Assembly: GCF_003248605.1 (NCBI RefSeq)
Contig: NZ_QFPF01000081.1
Coordinates: 1 to 16,718 of the forward strand
Reading direction: 5' to 3'
DNA length: 16,718 bases
Origin: Microbacterium sp.
GTDB taxonomy: Bacteria > Actinomycetota > Actinomycetes > Actinomycetales > Microbacteriaceae
Below the pieces are notes generated by a model. That model saw only the letters and a program-made list of their open reading frames with translations, was not told the DNA's origin and did no database searches. How positions within the stretch are numbered: position 1 is the stretch's first letter; each line of letters opens with the position of its first letter. Shown here piece after piece: positions 7,306 through 14,375 of this stretch. The position numbers and the translations under genes are program-made.

Positions 7306-8237
7306 GACTTCTTGCCTTTCCGGCCGCCGGCCTGCTCGACCGCGTTGACGCCCAGCAGGCGCACGAACAGGTAGGCCGTCACGAAGATGAAGAGGAAGGT
7401 GAGGGTCGAGAGCGCGCCCCCGTATCCCGGTTTGAGCTGGCTCAGGGTGGACTGCACGACGAGCACCGACAGGGTGGCGGTTCCGTTCGCACCGTTGGTC
7501 ATGATCTCGGGCAGGTCGTACATGCGGAGGGCATCGAGGAGGCGGAAGAGCACTGCCACGAGCAGCGCGGGCTTCACGAGCGGCAGCGTGATGAAGACGA
7601 AGCGCTTCCAGGCGCCCGCGCCGTCGATCTTCGCCGCCTCGTACACCTCTTCGGGGATGACCTGCAGTCCCGCGAGCACGAGCAGCGCGATGAACGGTGC
7701 GGTCTTCCACGTGTCGGCCACGATGATCGCGATCATCGACGGGATCGTCGAGCCCGTCCAGATGATGTCGGACCCGATCAGCGCGTTGATGATGCCCTGC
7801 GGGTCGAAGGCCCACTTCCAGAGCACAGCGGCCACGGCCGTGGGAACGGCCCACGGGATGAGCACGCTCGCACGGATGAGCCCGCGGCCGCGGAACGCTC
7901 TGTTGGCGACGAGCGCCATGCCCAGGCCGATGAGCGTTTCGAGCACGATGGTCACGGCGGCGAACAGATAGGTCACGCCGGTGGCCGCCCAGAAGTCGGG
8001 GGCGTTGTAGCCCCAGAGCGCCTGCGCGTAGTTGTCGAGACCCACGAAGGGCGCCTCGCCGATGCCGTCGCCGAAGAGCGAGCGGATGATCGAGGAGATC
8101 ACCGGAAAGGCGATCACCAGGGTCAGGACGACGATGGAGGGGATGACGAGCCAGAAGGCGAGTCCGCCGTCTCTCTCCCGGCCAGGCCGGGACTTCTTCT
8201 GAGGGCCGCGTGTGGCGGGCCGGAGTGAGGTCGACAT
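7302..8237 (-). CDS. Carbohydrate ABC transporter permease, MalF family (CUT1)
   Basis: This 311-residue permease has a basic cytoplasmic N-terminus (MSTSLRPATRGPQKKSRPGR), a first membrane span (about 27-47), then the characteristic extracellular FVGLDNYAQAL segment. The coupling loop EEVYEAAKIDGAGAWKRFVF is followed by ITLPLVKP. The start at 8237 is preceded by AAGG at a suitable distance and lies 20 bases after the binding-protein stop. It overlaps the MalG-type gene by four bases, so translation of the two channel halves is coupled. The C-terminus is strongly basic (GGRKGKKS). Confidence 0.93.
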   Translation of the reverse strand: MSTSLRPATRGPQKKSRPGRERDGGLAFWLVIPSIVVLTLVIAFPVISSIIRSLFGDGIGEAPFVGLDNYAQALWGYNAPDFWAATGVTYLFAAVTIVLETLIGLGMALVANRAFRGRGLIRASVLIPWAVPTAVAAVLWKWAFDPQGIINALIGSDIIWTGSTIPSMIAIIVADTWKTAPFIALLVLAGLQVIPEEVYEAAKIDGAGAWKRFVFITLPLVKPALLVAVLFRLLDALRMYDLPEIMTNGANGTATLSVLVVQSTLSQLKPGYGGALSTLTFLFIFVTAYLFVRLLGVNAVEQAGGRKGKKS

Positions 8238-8257
8238 GACTCGCCTTCTGGGTCGCT

Positions 8258-9511
8258 TTACTGAATCGCCTGTTCGAGGTCGGCCGCCATCTGCGTGATG
8301 GCCTCATCGACCGACATCGAGCCCTGCAGCGCCGCGTAGGCGTTCTCCTGGATCGCCAGGCTCACGGCGTTGTAGTTGGGCGTGCGGGGGCGGGGGTTGG
8401 CGTTCTCGAGCGACTCCTGCAGCGTGGGCAGGTAGGGCGACACTTCGACGAGCTCGGGGTCGGTGTACAGGTCGCTGCGCACCGAGGCCTGGTTCATGAC
8501 ACTGACCAGCACGCGCTGCGCTTCGTCCGACTGCATCCACTCGACCCACGCCTTGGCGGTCTCCTTGTTCTTCGAGAAAGCCGAGACACCCAGGTTGATG
8601 CCGCCGAGCGACGAGACTCCGGGGCCGTCGAGACCCGGCAGGGTGGTGATGCCGAACTTGCCGGCGATCGCCGAGCCCTCTTCGCTGGCCGCCGTGTACA
8701 CGTAGGGCCAGTTACGCAGGAACATCACGTCGCCGTCGAGGAAGGCGTTGGCGCTCTCCTGCTCCTGGTAGGTGATGCCGGCGGCGTTGATCTGGCCGCT
8801 CTCGAACATGTCGACCAGGTGCTGCAGCCCCTCGCGCGCCTCCGGTGAGTCGACGGCGACCGACTGGCCGTCTTCGCTCAAGAATGCGCCGCCCGCCGAG
8901 TTGATCGCCTCGGCGACGTTGACCGTCAGGCCCTCGTACTGGGCGAACTGCCCGGCGTAGCAGTCCATGTCGTTCGCGGCCGCGATCTCGCACGCGGCAT
9001 CCATCTCCGCCCATGTCGTGGGCGGCGTCTCGATGAGGTCGGACCGGTAGTAGAGCAGCCCGGCGTTCGTCATGAAGGGCGCGGCCCAGACCTTGCCGTC
9101 GTAGGTGGCCGATGCGACGGCGGCGGGCAGGATGTCGGGACCCGCGACCTTCTCCGGGTCGAGTTCTTCGAGCCAGCCGTACGCGGCGAACTCCGAGGTC
9201 CAGACCACGTCGCCCCACACCACGTCGTAGTTGCCGCTCTTGGCCTGGAAGTCCTGCACGAACGACGTGCGCTGGTCATCCGGCGATGCCGACAGCTCAA
9301 GGAACGTGACCTCCTGGTCGGGGTTCTGCTCGTTCCACATCTCGATCAGCTGGGGCATGGCACCCGTGAGGTCCTTGCCGGACGCGAACGTAATCGGACC
9401 GATGCCGTCGTCGCCACCTTCGTCGGACGCGCTACCGCCACATGCCGTCAGGACGGTCAGCAGGGCCGCCGTCGCCGACGCGGTGATGATCAGCCGCTTC
9501 TTGGTGTGCAT
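8258..9511 (-). CDS. Sugar ABC transporter substrate-binding lipoprotein (CUT1)
   Basis: The first gene of the minus-strand operon encodes a 417-residue extracellular solute-binding protein. The signal peptide MHTKKRLIIT plus a hydrophobic core ends in the lipobox LTAC, with the lipidated cysteine at residue 24. The mature protein opens with a CUT1-like strand ITFASGKDLTGAMPQLIEMW, then NEQNPDQEVTF. Internal motifs such as DVVWGDVVWTSEFAAYGWLE, FMTNAGLLYYR and GGINLGVSAFSKNKETAKAW are typical of oligosaccharide- or glycoside-binding members. The start at 9511 follows AAAGGAGA at an ideal distance; an upstream in-frame opening to 9571 lacks such a site. A TTGACA promoter and a LacI-type operator lie upstream. 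The ligand cannot be named. Confidence 0.93.
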   Translation of the reverse strand: MHTKKRLIITASATAALLTVLTACGGSASDEGGDDGIGPITFASGKDLTGAMPQLIEMWNEQNPDQEVTFLELSASPDDQRTSFVQDFQAKSGNYDVVWGDVVWTSEFAAYGWLEELDPEKVAGPDILPAAVASATYDGKVWAAPFMTNAGLLYYRSDLIETPPTTWAEMDAACEIAAANDMDCYAGQFAQYEGLTVNVAEAINSAGGAFLSEDGQSVAVDSPEAREGLQHLVDMFESGQINAAGITYQEQESANAFLDGDVMFLRNWPYVYTAASEEGSAIAGKFGITTLPGLDGPGVSSLGGINLGVSAFSKNKETAKAWVEWMQSDEAQRVLVSVMNQASVRSDLYTDPELVEVSPYLPTLQESLENANPRPRTPNYNAVSLAIQENAYAALQGSMSVDEAITQMAADLEQAIQ

Positions 9512-9588
9512 TTCTCTCTCCTTTGAGCCGTTCCTCCGGCCTGGCCGCACCGACCGGTCGGTGGCGCTCATGCTGTGCGCCGCGATTC

Positions 9589-9617
9589 AGGATGCTGAGA
9601 TTCGCCGCTCCTGTCAA
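9589..9617 (-). promoter_or_regulatory. Promoter of the minus-strand sugar operon
   Basis: On the minus strand, TTGACA (plus coordinates 9612-9617) is a perfect -35 consensus. Seventeen bases later comes CATCCT (9589-9594), a partial -10 match. The operon's first start codon is about 78 bases further on. An operator-like palindrome at 9618-9629 abuts the -35 box, placing the promoter under control of the divergent LacI-family regulator. The -10 assignment is less certain than the -35. Confidence 0.6.
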
Positions 9618-9629
9618 GTAACCGATTAC
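9618..9629. promoter_or_regulatory. LacI-family operator, site 1
   Basis: GTAACCGATTAC is an imperfect palindrome centred on CG, the standard form of LacI/GalR-family operators. Read on the minus strand it is GTAATCGGTTACTTG. Site 2 at 9718 reads GTAATCGCTTACTTG on the plus strand, so 14 of 15 bases agree, including the asymmetric TTG flank. It touches the -35 box of the minus-strand operon promoter. Confidence 0.75.
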
Positions 9630-9717
9630 TCGGCTTCTTGAGAGCGCGCTCGGATCACCCCGGATAACTGCACCAAATCAGGGAACCCGTCATGATGTAA
9701 CGAGTTGGATACGCTGC

Positions 9718-9729
9718 GTAATCGCTTAC
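9718..9729. promoter_or_regulatory. LacI-family operator, site 2
   Basis: GTAATCGCTTAC is a palindrome with one central mismatch. It directly adjoins the -35 hexamer of the regulator's own promoter, which suggests autoregulation. Its centre is exactly 100 bp from the centre of site 1, a spacing that would permit DNA looping by a tetramer, although many LacI-family proteins outside LacI itself are dimers. Confidence 0.75.
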
Positions 9730-9757
9730 TTGCGCCTACGAAGGCGACGGATAAGAT
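9730..9757 (+). promoter_or_regulatory. Promoter of the LacI-family regulator gene
   Basis: TTGCGC (9730-9735) and TAAGAT (9752-9757) are separated by 16 bases and form a credible sigma-A-type promoter. The TTG start of the regulator lies 27 bases beyond the -10. Operator site 2 ends at 9729, immediately upstream of the -35. Confidence 0.6.
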
Positions 9758-9784
9758 GAGCCTCGGAAGCACCGAGGAGGATCG

Positions 9785-10786
9785 TTGAGCGTCACCGTCA
9801 AAGACGTCGCCCGCGTGGCGGGCGTGTCGACAGCGACGGTCTCCCGCGCGCTTCGCGGTTTCGATACCGTCGACCCCGCGATCCGGCAGCACGTGCAGCA
9901 GGTTGCCGATCGTCTCAACTACGTCGCTTCGCCCGCGGCCGCTGCCCTCTCGACGGGTCGGGCCGGCAGCATCGGAGTCATCACGCCGTTCGTGAATCGG
10001 ATGGCGTTCCAGCGAATGCTGGCGGGCATCGAGAGCGCCATGCGGGGCACCGAGATGGATCTGCTCCTCTACTGCACCGGCGATCCGAGCGATCCTCATC
10101 CCGTGCCGCCGCGCAAGCGCCTCGCGCGCCGGGTCGACGGGTTTCTCGTCCTCTCGCTGTCGCTGCACAGCCCCGATGTCGAAGAGATCGCCAAGCTGAA
10201 CATGCCGGTCGTCTCGTTCGGGGAGCAGGGCCCGTGGGGCTCGAACGTGCAGATCGACGACCGCGCGAGCGCGGCAACAGCCACCGAGCATCTCCTCGAC
10301 CTGGGTCACACGCGCATCGGGGTGATCTACGGTCGCGAGGCGCAGGATCCGGCGGTGCTGGAGTATCAGCGCCATCTAGGCTTTCACGACGCGATGTCGC
10401 GCTCGGGCAGAGAGGCGGACCCGAACCTGATCGCGCCCGGCGACTTCACGATCGCCGGCGGATCACGGGCGATGGAGCAGCTCCTCGACGCCGATGCTCC
10501 TCCGTCCGCCGTCTTCGCCTTCTCCGATGAGATGGCCTACGGCGCCCTTCGCGTCCTGCGCGATCGAGACTTGATCCCGGGGCGCGACGTGGCCATCATC
10601 GGCTTCGACGGCCACGAGACCTCGGCGCTGCTTGAACTGAGCACCATCAGCGTCCCCTTCGAAGAGATCGGCGCAGCGACGGCGCGGCGCCTCATCGCGG
10701 AGATCTCGGGCGTTGGCATGAACCCGGCCGGCGCCACCGTCCTGCCGACAGAGCTCACCGTTCGCGCGAGCACTCGTCGAGCGTAA
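9785..10786 (+). CDS. LacI-family transcriptional regulator
   Basis: This 333-residue repressor starts at TTG, preceded by GAGGAGG four bases away. Residues 2-25 form the LacI helix-turn-helix (VTVKDVARVAGVSTATVSRALRG), followed by a hinge helix around SPAAAALSTGR (residues 50-60). The rest is a periplasmic-binding-protein-like sensor domain, with the inducer-region motifs ATEHLLDLGHTRIGVIYG and AVFAFSDEMAYGALRVL. It is divergent from the sugar transport operon and almost certainly controls it through the two operators in the 273-bp gap, releasing DNA when a sugar or sugar derivative binds. Site 2 beside its own promoter suggests negative autoregulation. Confidence 0.93.
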   Translation: MSVTVKDVARVAGVSTATVSRALRGFDTVDPAIRQHVQQVADRLNYVASPAAAALSTGRAGSIGVITPFVNRMAFQRMLAGIESAMRGTEMDLLLYCTGDPSDPHPVPPRKRLARRVDGFLVLSLSLHSPDVEEIAKLNMPVVSFGEQGPWGSNVQIDDRASAATATEHLLDLGHTRIGVIYGREAQDPAVLEYQRHLGFHDAMSRSGREADPNLIAPGDFTIAGGSRAMEQLLDADAPPSAVFAFSDEMAYGALRVLRDRDLIPGRDVAIIGFDGHETSALLELSTISVPFEEIGAATARRLIAEISGVGMNPAGATVLPTELTVRASTRRA

Positions 10787-10846
10787 GCGAGCGCGCCCGA
10801 GCACGCGACGAGGGGCGAAGAGGTCCTCCGAACGGGCTCCCACGCG

Positions 10847-10863
10847 CCGAGTGCACGGGTTAG
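10847..10863. repeat. Left tag of composite repeat, copy 2
   Basis: CCGAGTGCACGGGTTAG matches 14376-14392 at 16 of 17 bases. In both places it lies shortly after the end of a plus-strand gene and upstream of a 73-nt hairpin. In this copy about 140 bp of other DNA, including a gene fragment, separate it from the hairpin; in copy 3 the distance is 53 bp. Confidence 0.55.
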
Positions 10864-10869
10864 CCGCGA

Positions 10870-11049
10870 GTGTACGACCTGGGGATCAGCGCAGACCGGC
10901 TCGCGCTCAGCCCCGAATACTTCGGTCTGGTCTTCGATTCCATGGCGATCCGCGACCTCAGAGCGCACGACCGCGCCGGGCAGGCACGGTTCCTCGCCGT
11001 CATCCGCGCGAGGACTTTCGCGCGGGGCGCGGACTCATGCAGCGAATGA
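10870..11049 (+). pseudogene. Gene fragment resembling the C-terminal DUF4143 part of an AAA-type ATPase
   Basis: The open frame from GTG 10870 encodes 59 residues. Its first 35 residues, including LSPEYFGLVFDSMAIRDLRA, look like real protein, whereas the end (RTFARGADSCSE) is translated from the hairpin repeat. The visible motif resembles the 'GLLFESxVVRDLRVYA' block of DUF4143 domains in a common bacterial ATPase family. No Walker A region or nuclease-like tail is present, and an in-frame TAG at 10861 precedes the GTG. I read it as a decayed remnant captured between the left tag and the hairpin of the composite repeat. The match is from memory of the motif, so the identity is moderate. Confidence 0.4.
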
Positions 11050-11078
11050 GTCCTCGCGCCGCGCCAAAGTCCTCGCGC
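11006..11078. repeat. 73-nt long hairpin repeat, copy 2
   Basis: The best-preserved copy: 33-nt arms at 11006-11038 and 11046-11078 match at 30 of 33 positions around a 7-nt loop (GCAGCGA). The outer arm is GCGCGAGGACTTT and the inner arm ends GGACTCAT. Length and loop size equal those of copies 1 and 3. It is followed by CGCGGAGC, shared with copy 3. It lies between the LacI regulator and the propeller-phosphatase gene. Confidence 0.9.
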
Positions 11079-11106
11079 CGCGGAGCGCCGAGCCCCGCCC
11101 ACATGA

Positions 11107-11127
11107 GAAAGCTCTCAACAGGCTTTC
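11107..11127. other. Small inverted repeat inside the insert of copy 2
   Basis: GAAAGC at 11107-11112 and GCTTTC at 11122-11127 form a 6-bp stem with a 9-nt loop. It lies in the roughly 75-bp stretch that is present between the hairpin and the right tag in copy 2 but is replaced by about 15 unrelated bases in copy 3. It could be a weak terminator or part of an insertion; no U-tract follows. Confidence 0.3.
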
Positions 11128-11162
11128 GCCGCACCGCGCCGAGGCGCCACCATAAGACCGCC

Positions 11163-11207
11163 CCGCGCCCGCCGCGGGCCGCACCCACGGGCGAGGGGAT
11201 TGTCGTT
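11163..11207. repeat. Right tag of composite repeat, copy 2
   Basis: These 45 bases agree with 14541-14585 at 43 positions. The tag opens CCGCGCCCGCCGCGGGCC, itself able to fold, and ends in GGGCGAGRGGATTGNCGTT. It ends right at the start of a plus-strand frame in both copies and supplies the GAGGGG ribosome-site-like sequence for the propeller-phosphatase gene. Confidence 0.85.
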
Positions 11208-14200
11208 GGACTGGCAGCGCACACTCATCACGATCGACCGCCCACGCCCGATCGGGCCCGTCAGCGCACCGATCTCGGCGGTGTCGCGCCGCCCGCACCA
11301 CCTCGATATGTTCTTCGTCGACGCCGAGGGGCGCGTGCGCACCGCATGGTTCACCCCCGCCGACGGGTACGGCCTGCACGAACCGCTTTCACCACCCGGG
11401 ATGCTGGGAGCCACGCGCATCGCGGCGGTGTCGCGACACTCCGACCAGCTCGACATCTTCGTCGCCGACGCCACGGGGCGCATCGTGTCGGCATGGTGGT
11501 CGCGGTTTCCCGACAACACCTGGCGCACCCGCACCGACATCACCGACACGCGAACCACACCCGGCGCCCCCATCACCGCCGTCGCCCGCACACCGCACAG
11601 CATCGACATCTTCTTCGCCGACTGGTACGACCCGGCCGACAACACCTGGCGCACCCGCGCCGACATCACCGACATCCGAACCACACCCGGCGCCCCCATC
11701 ACCGCCGTCGCCCGCACACCGCACAGCATCGACATCTTCTTCGCCGACACCACCGGACGCATCGTCTCGGCCTGGTACGACCCGGCCGACAACACGTGGC
11801 GCACCCGCACCGACATCACCACCGTGCGCACAACACCCGGCGCCCCGGTCACAGCCGTCGCCCGCCGGCCCGACCAGCTCGACATCTTCTTCGCCGACGC
11901 CACCGGGCGCATCGTCTCGGCCTGGTGGAATCACGCGAGCAACAACCTGTGGCACACCCGCAACGACATCACCGACACACGAACCATCCCCGGCGCGCCC
12001 ATCTCGGCCGTCACCCGAGCCGCCGACCGGCTCGACATCGCGTTCGTCGACACGACGGGCTCGGCGATCTCGGTGTCGTGGGCCGATGCCTCCCCGACCT
12101 GGATGCAATCCTCGATCCTGGCGCGGCGGGTGAGCCCCGGCATCCCGATCGGTCTTGTCGCGCGCGGGCCGCGGCGGCTCGATGCGTTCGTTCCCGAGAA
12201 CGACGGGCGCTTCACGCACGCCTGGTGGGCCGCACCCGAGCCCGAGCCGGCCGCGCGGCTGCGGCTCGTCACGTTCAACACCAAGCTGATGTACCTGCCG
12301 GGGGTGGCGAGCGAGGAGGCGATCATGGCCCGCGCGCGTCGCATCGGCGACCTGCTCGCGACGGGCCCCGCGCACGATGTCGTCTGCCTGCAGGAGGTGT
12401 TCTCGCACCGCGCCCGCGTCGACCTGATCGCGCGACTGCACGACCGGTACCCGCACGCGACCCCGGTCGCGGGCCCCACCCGCCAGCTCTCGGCGACCGA
12501 GAAGGAACGTATCGTCACGTCCGCCGTCGCCCAGGCGGCGTTCTGGATGCCGGGCACGGTCGCCGTCGCGGCGCTCGTGGAGTTCGTGCTCTCTCAGGTG
12601 GCGGCGGGAGTGTTCTCGGTTCCGCAGGACAGCGGTCTGCTGGTGCTCAGCCGCTACCCGCTCGAGAACGCGAAGTTCGTCTCGTTCGGCGACGACGCCG
12701 AGGGTCCCGACCGGCTGGCCGACAAGGGGGTGCTCCGGGTGCGGGTCAAGACGGGCCCGTCGACGAGCTATGTGGTGTTCTCGACGCACACGCAGGCCAG
12801 CTACGACTCGATCGCCGAGGGCGTGCCGGTGCGCGCCGCGCAGCTGCGGACGATCGCGCAGCTGATCGAGGAGTCGATGATCGAGCTGTCGCGAGCGACC
12901 ACCGACCAGCTGCACACGATCGTGTGCGGAGATCTCAACATCATCGGCGACCGGGCCTTTCCCGCGGAGTGGCGCTCGGTCTTCGAGACGCCGGGCGCCT
13001 ACTTCACGCGCGAGTTCGTCGACGGGTGGGCGAGCGAGATGGCCTGCGCGGGCCACGATGCGCACGACGAGGGCATCACCAACATCGACGCCCCGAACAA
13101 ACGCAACAGCCGGCTCGACTACGTGCTGGTGCGCAACGAAGACTCGCAGGCGCCCGCGGTCGTGCATCAGATGCGCCTGGTGTACCCCGGGGCCTCCGAC
13201 CACATCGGCGTGTTCGCCGACATCAACGAGCCCTCGCCGCATCACTCCCCCGCCCGGGCGCGCGATGTCGAGCTGCCGCTCGACGGCGACGCCTTCGATC
13301 TGCCGGGTGGCCGTCTGCGCTGGTATCGCGTGCAGGGCGGGGGCACGTGGTCGGTGGCCCCGACATCCGATCTGGAATACGACGTATTCGTGCCCGAGGA
13401 CATGAGCACGCCGCGGCGCCCGGTCTTTGAGACCGAGACGCGCGAGATCGAGTACGCGCACGACGTGCTGCGCGAGTACGGTGTGGCGCACACAAGAGTG
13501 CGCACCTACGCCGTGCCCGCCGACGAGTTCTTCGTGTGCGTGCGACGCAGACCCGACGCTCCGGGCGCCGAGAGCTCGGCGATCGTCTTCATACGACACC
13601 TGGGCACATCGCCGGCATCGGCGATCCACGTGCACCCGCAGCGCGGGCCGGTGTCGGTCGATACCGCCACGATAGAGCGGATGCTGGGGCCCGCGGCCGT
13701 GCCGTCGACCCTGTGGTTTGCGAGCGAGCTGCACCGGCAGGCGCAGCGCCGGGTCGTCGACTGGACGTTCGAGGTACACAACACCAGCGACAACCCGGTG
13801 ACGCTCACCCTGACGCACGACGCGTTCGCCGAACCGCCCGTCACGTGGGGGCGTGGCTCGCACGCGCACGTCGTGCGCTCGGCCGAGGGCGGCACGGTGC
13901 GGTGGCGGATCGACCGGGCGAATCCCGCCGTCGATCCGGTCGAGGTGTCGTTTCGGTCACCGCTGACTTTCGTGCAGGCGACGATGCATTCGCCGCGCCT
14001 GATCTGCGAGGACGAAACGGGCATCGACGCGCTCGGCGCCGACGAGATCTCGCTGATCGCGACGATCGACGGCGCGCCCGACCGCCTGCCCCTGTTGAGC
14101 GAGACCCGCATGCACACGGGCGAGGCCCAGATCGTGACCGCCGCTCCCCTGGGCCCGTGGCGCCCGAGCGATCTCGGCTTCACCGATCTGCTGCGGCTGC

Positions 14201-14358
14201 ACATCATCGAGAACGAGGATGTCGGCGACGACACCGATGCCACCGCCGTGGCGCCGCTGCCGCCCGACTCCCCCGCCGAGGATCGCACGATCACACTCGA
14301 ACCGGGCTCGGGAAGATACACCGTGCACCTGTCGCTCGGGCGCACGCCCGAGGGCTGA
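11206..14358 (+). CDS. Seven-repeat DUF346/PLL-like propeller fused to an endonuclease/exonuclease/phosphatase (sphingomyelinase-like) domain
   Basis: This gene encodes 1050 residues from TTG 11206, which has GAGGGG seven bases upstream; TTG 11200 is two codons earlier but too close to that site. Residues about 20-345 hold seven repeats of roughly 45-50 residues built on PGAPITAVARTPHSIDIFF-AD-TGRIVSAW, like DUF346/PLL lectin propellers. Residues about 350-675 form a metal-dependent phosphatase/nuclease fold with all key elements: N358 in TFNT, E397 in CLQEV, H528 in FSTHTQ, D576/N578 in GDLN, D638 in RLDYV, and S664-D665-H666. THTQ and QDSGLLVLSR are most like sphingomyelinase members. A hydrophobic stretch (about 440-470) interrupts the catalytic domain. 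Residues about 690-1050 are beta-rich and unassigned, with a segment (RLRWYRVQGGGTWSV) resembling pre-peptidase-type domains. No signal peptide is visible. Phospholipid cleavage is a reasonable guess, not proven. Confidence 0.85.
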   Translation: MDWQRTLITIDRPRPIGPVSAPISAVSRRPHHLDMFFVDAEGRVRTAWFTPADGYGLHEPLSPPGMLGATRIAAVSRHSDQLDIFVADATGRIVSAWWSRFPDNTWRTRTDITDTRTTPGAPITAVARTPHSIDIFFADWYDPADNTWRTRADITDIRTTPGAPITAVARTPHSIDIFFADTTGRIVSAWYDPADNTWRTRTDITTVRTTPGAPVTAVARRPDQLDIFFADATGRIVSAWWNHASNNLWHTRNDITDTRTIPGAPISAVTRAADRLDIAFVDTTGSAISVSWADASPTWMQSSILARRVSPGIPIGLVARGPRRLDAFVPENDGRFTHAWWAAPEPEPAARLRLVTFNTKLMYLPGVASEEAIMARARRIGDLLATGPAHDVVCLQEVFSHRARVDLIARLHDRYPHATPVAGPTRQLSATEKERIVTSAVAQAAFWMPGTVAVAALVEFVLSQVAAGVFSVPQDSGLLVLSRYPLENAKFVSFGDDAEGPDRLADKGVLRVRVKTGPSTSYVVFSTHTQASYDSIAEGVPVRAAQLRTIAQLIEESMIELSRATTDQLHTIVCGDLNIIGDRAFPAEWRSVFETPGAYFTREFVDGWASEMACAGHDAHDEGITNIDAPNKRNSRLDYVLVRNEDSQAPAVVHQMRLVYPGASDHIGVFADINEPSPHHSPARARDVELPLDGDAFDLPGGRLRWYRVQGGGTWSVAPTSDLEYDVFVPEDMSTPRRPVFETETREIEYAHDVLREYGVAHTRVRTYAVPADEFFVCVRRRPDAPGAESSAIVFIRHLGTSPASAIHVHPQRGPVSVDTATIERMLGPAAVPSTLWFASELHRQAQRRVVDWTFEVHNTSDNPVTLTLTHDAFAEPPVTWGRGSHAHVVRSAEGGTVRWRIDRANPAVDPVEVSFRSPLTFVQATMHSPRLICEDETGIDALGADEISLIATIDGAPDRLPLLSETRMHTGEAQIVTAAPLGPWRPSDLGFTDLLRLHIIENEDVGDDTDATAVAPLPPDSPAEDRTITLEPGSGRYTVHLSLGRTPEG
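11511..11772 (+). repeat. Near-identical tandem blade repeat with a 24-bp deletion
   Basis: Bases 11511-11622 and 11637-11748 are the same 112-bp segment with only three mismatches (offset 126 bp). The second is followed by 24 bases (11749-11772, encoding TTGRIVSA) and then TGGTACGAC. In the first copy, TGGTACGAC follows at once at 11623, so those 24 bases are missing in frame. The third propeller blade is therefore eight residues short. The high identity between blades suggests recent duplication or gene conversion. Confidence 0.9.
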
Positions 14359-14375
14359 CGCGCGCCCCGCGCGCA

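Noticed and set aside
9660..9712. A third LacI operator around TGTAACGAGTTGGATAC in the divergent control region
   Set aside because: Only one half resembles the GTAA half-site and the symmetry is lost.
11511..11940. CRISPR-like array
   Set aside because: The regular repeats are in-frame protein blades with no short repeat and unique spacer pattern, and no cas gene is near.
10851..13430. Very long plus-strand open frame rich in R, H, P and A across the propeller-phosphatase gene
   Set aside because: It is a GC-driven shadow frame: the composition is low-complexity, and the overlapping frame has complete catalytic motifs and repeats.
11389..13869. 826-codon minus-strand open frame opposite the propeller-phosphatase gene
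   Set aside because: It is the antisense mirror of a high-GC gene. It has no domain signature and its apparent repeats are the complement of the propeller blades.
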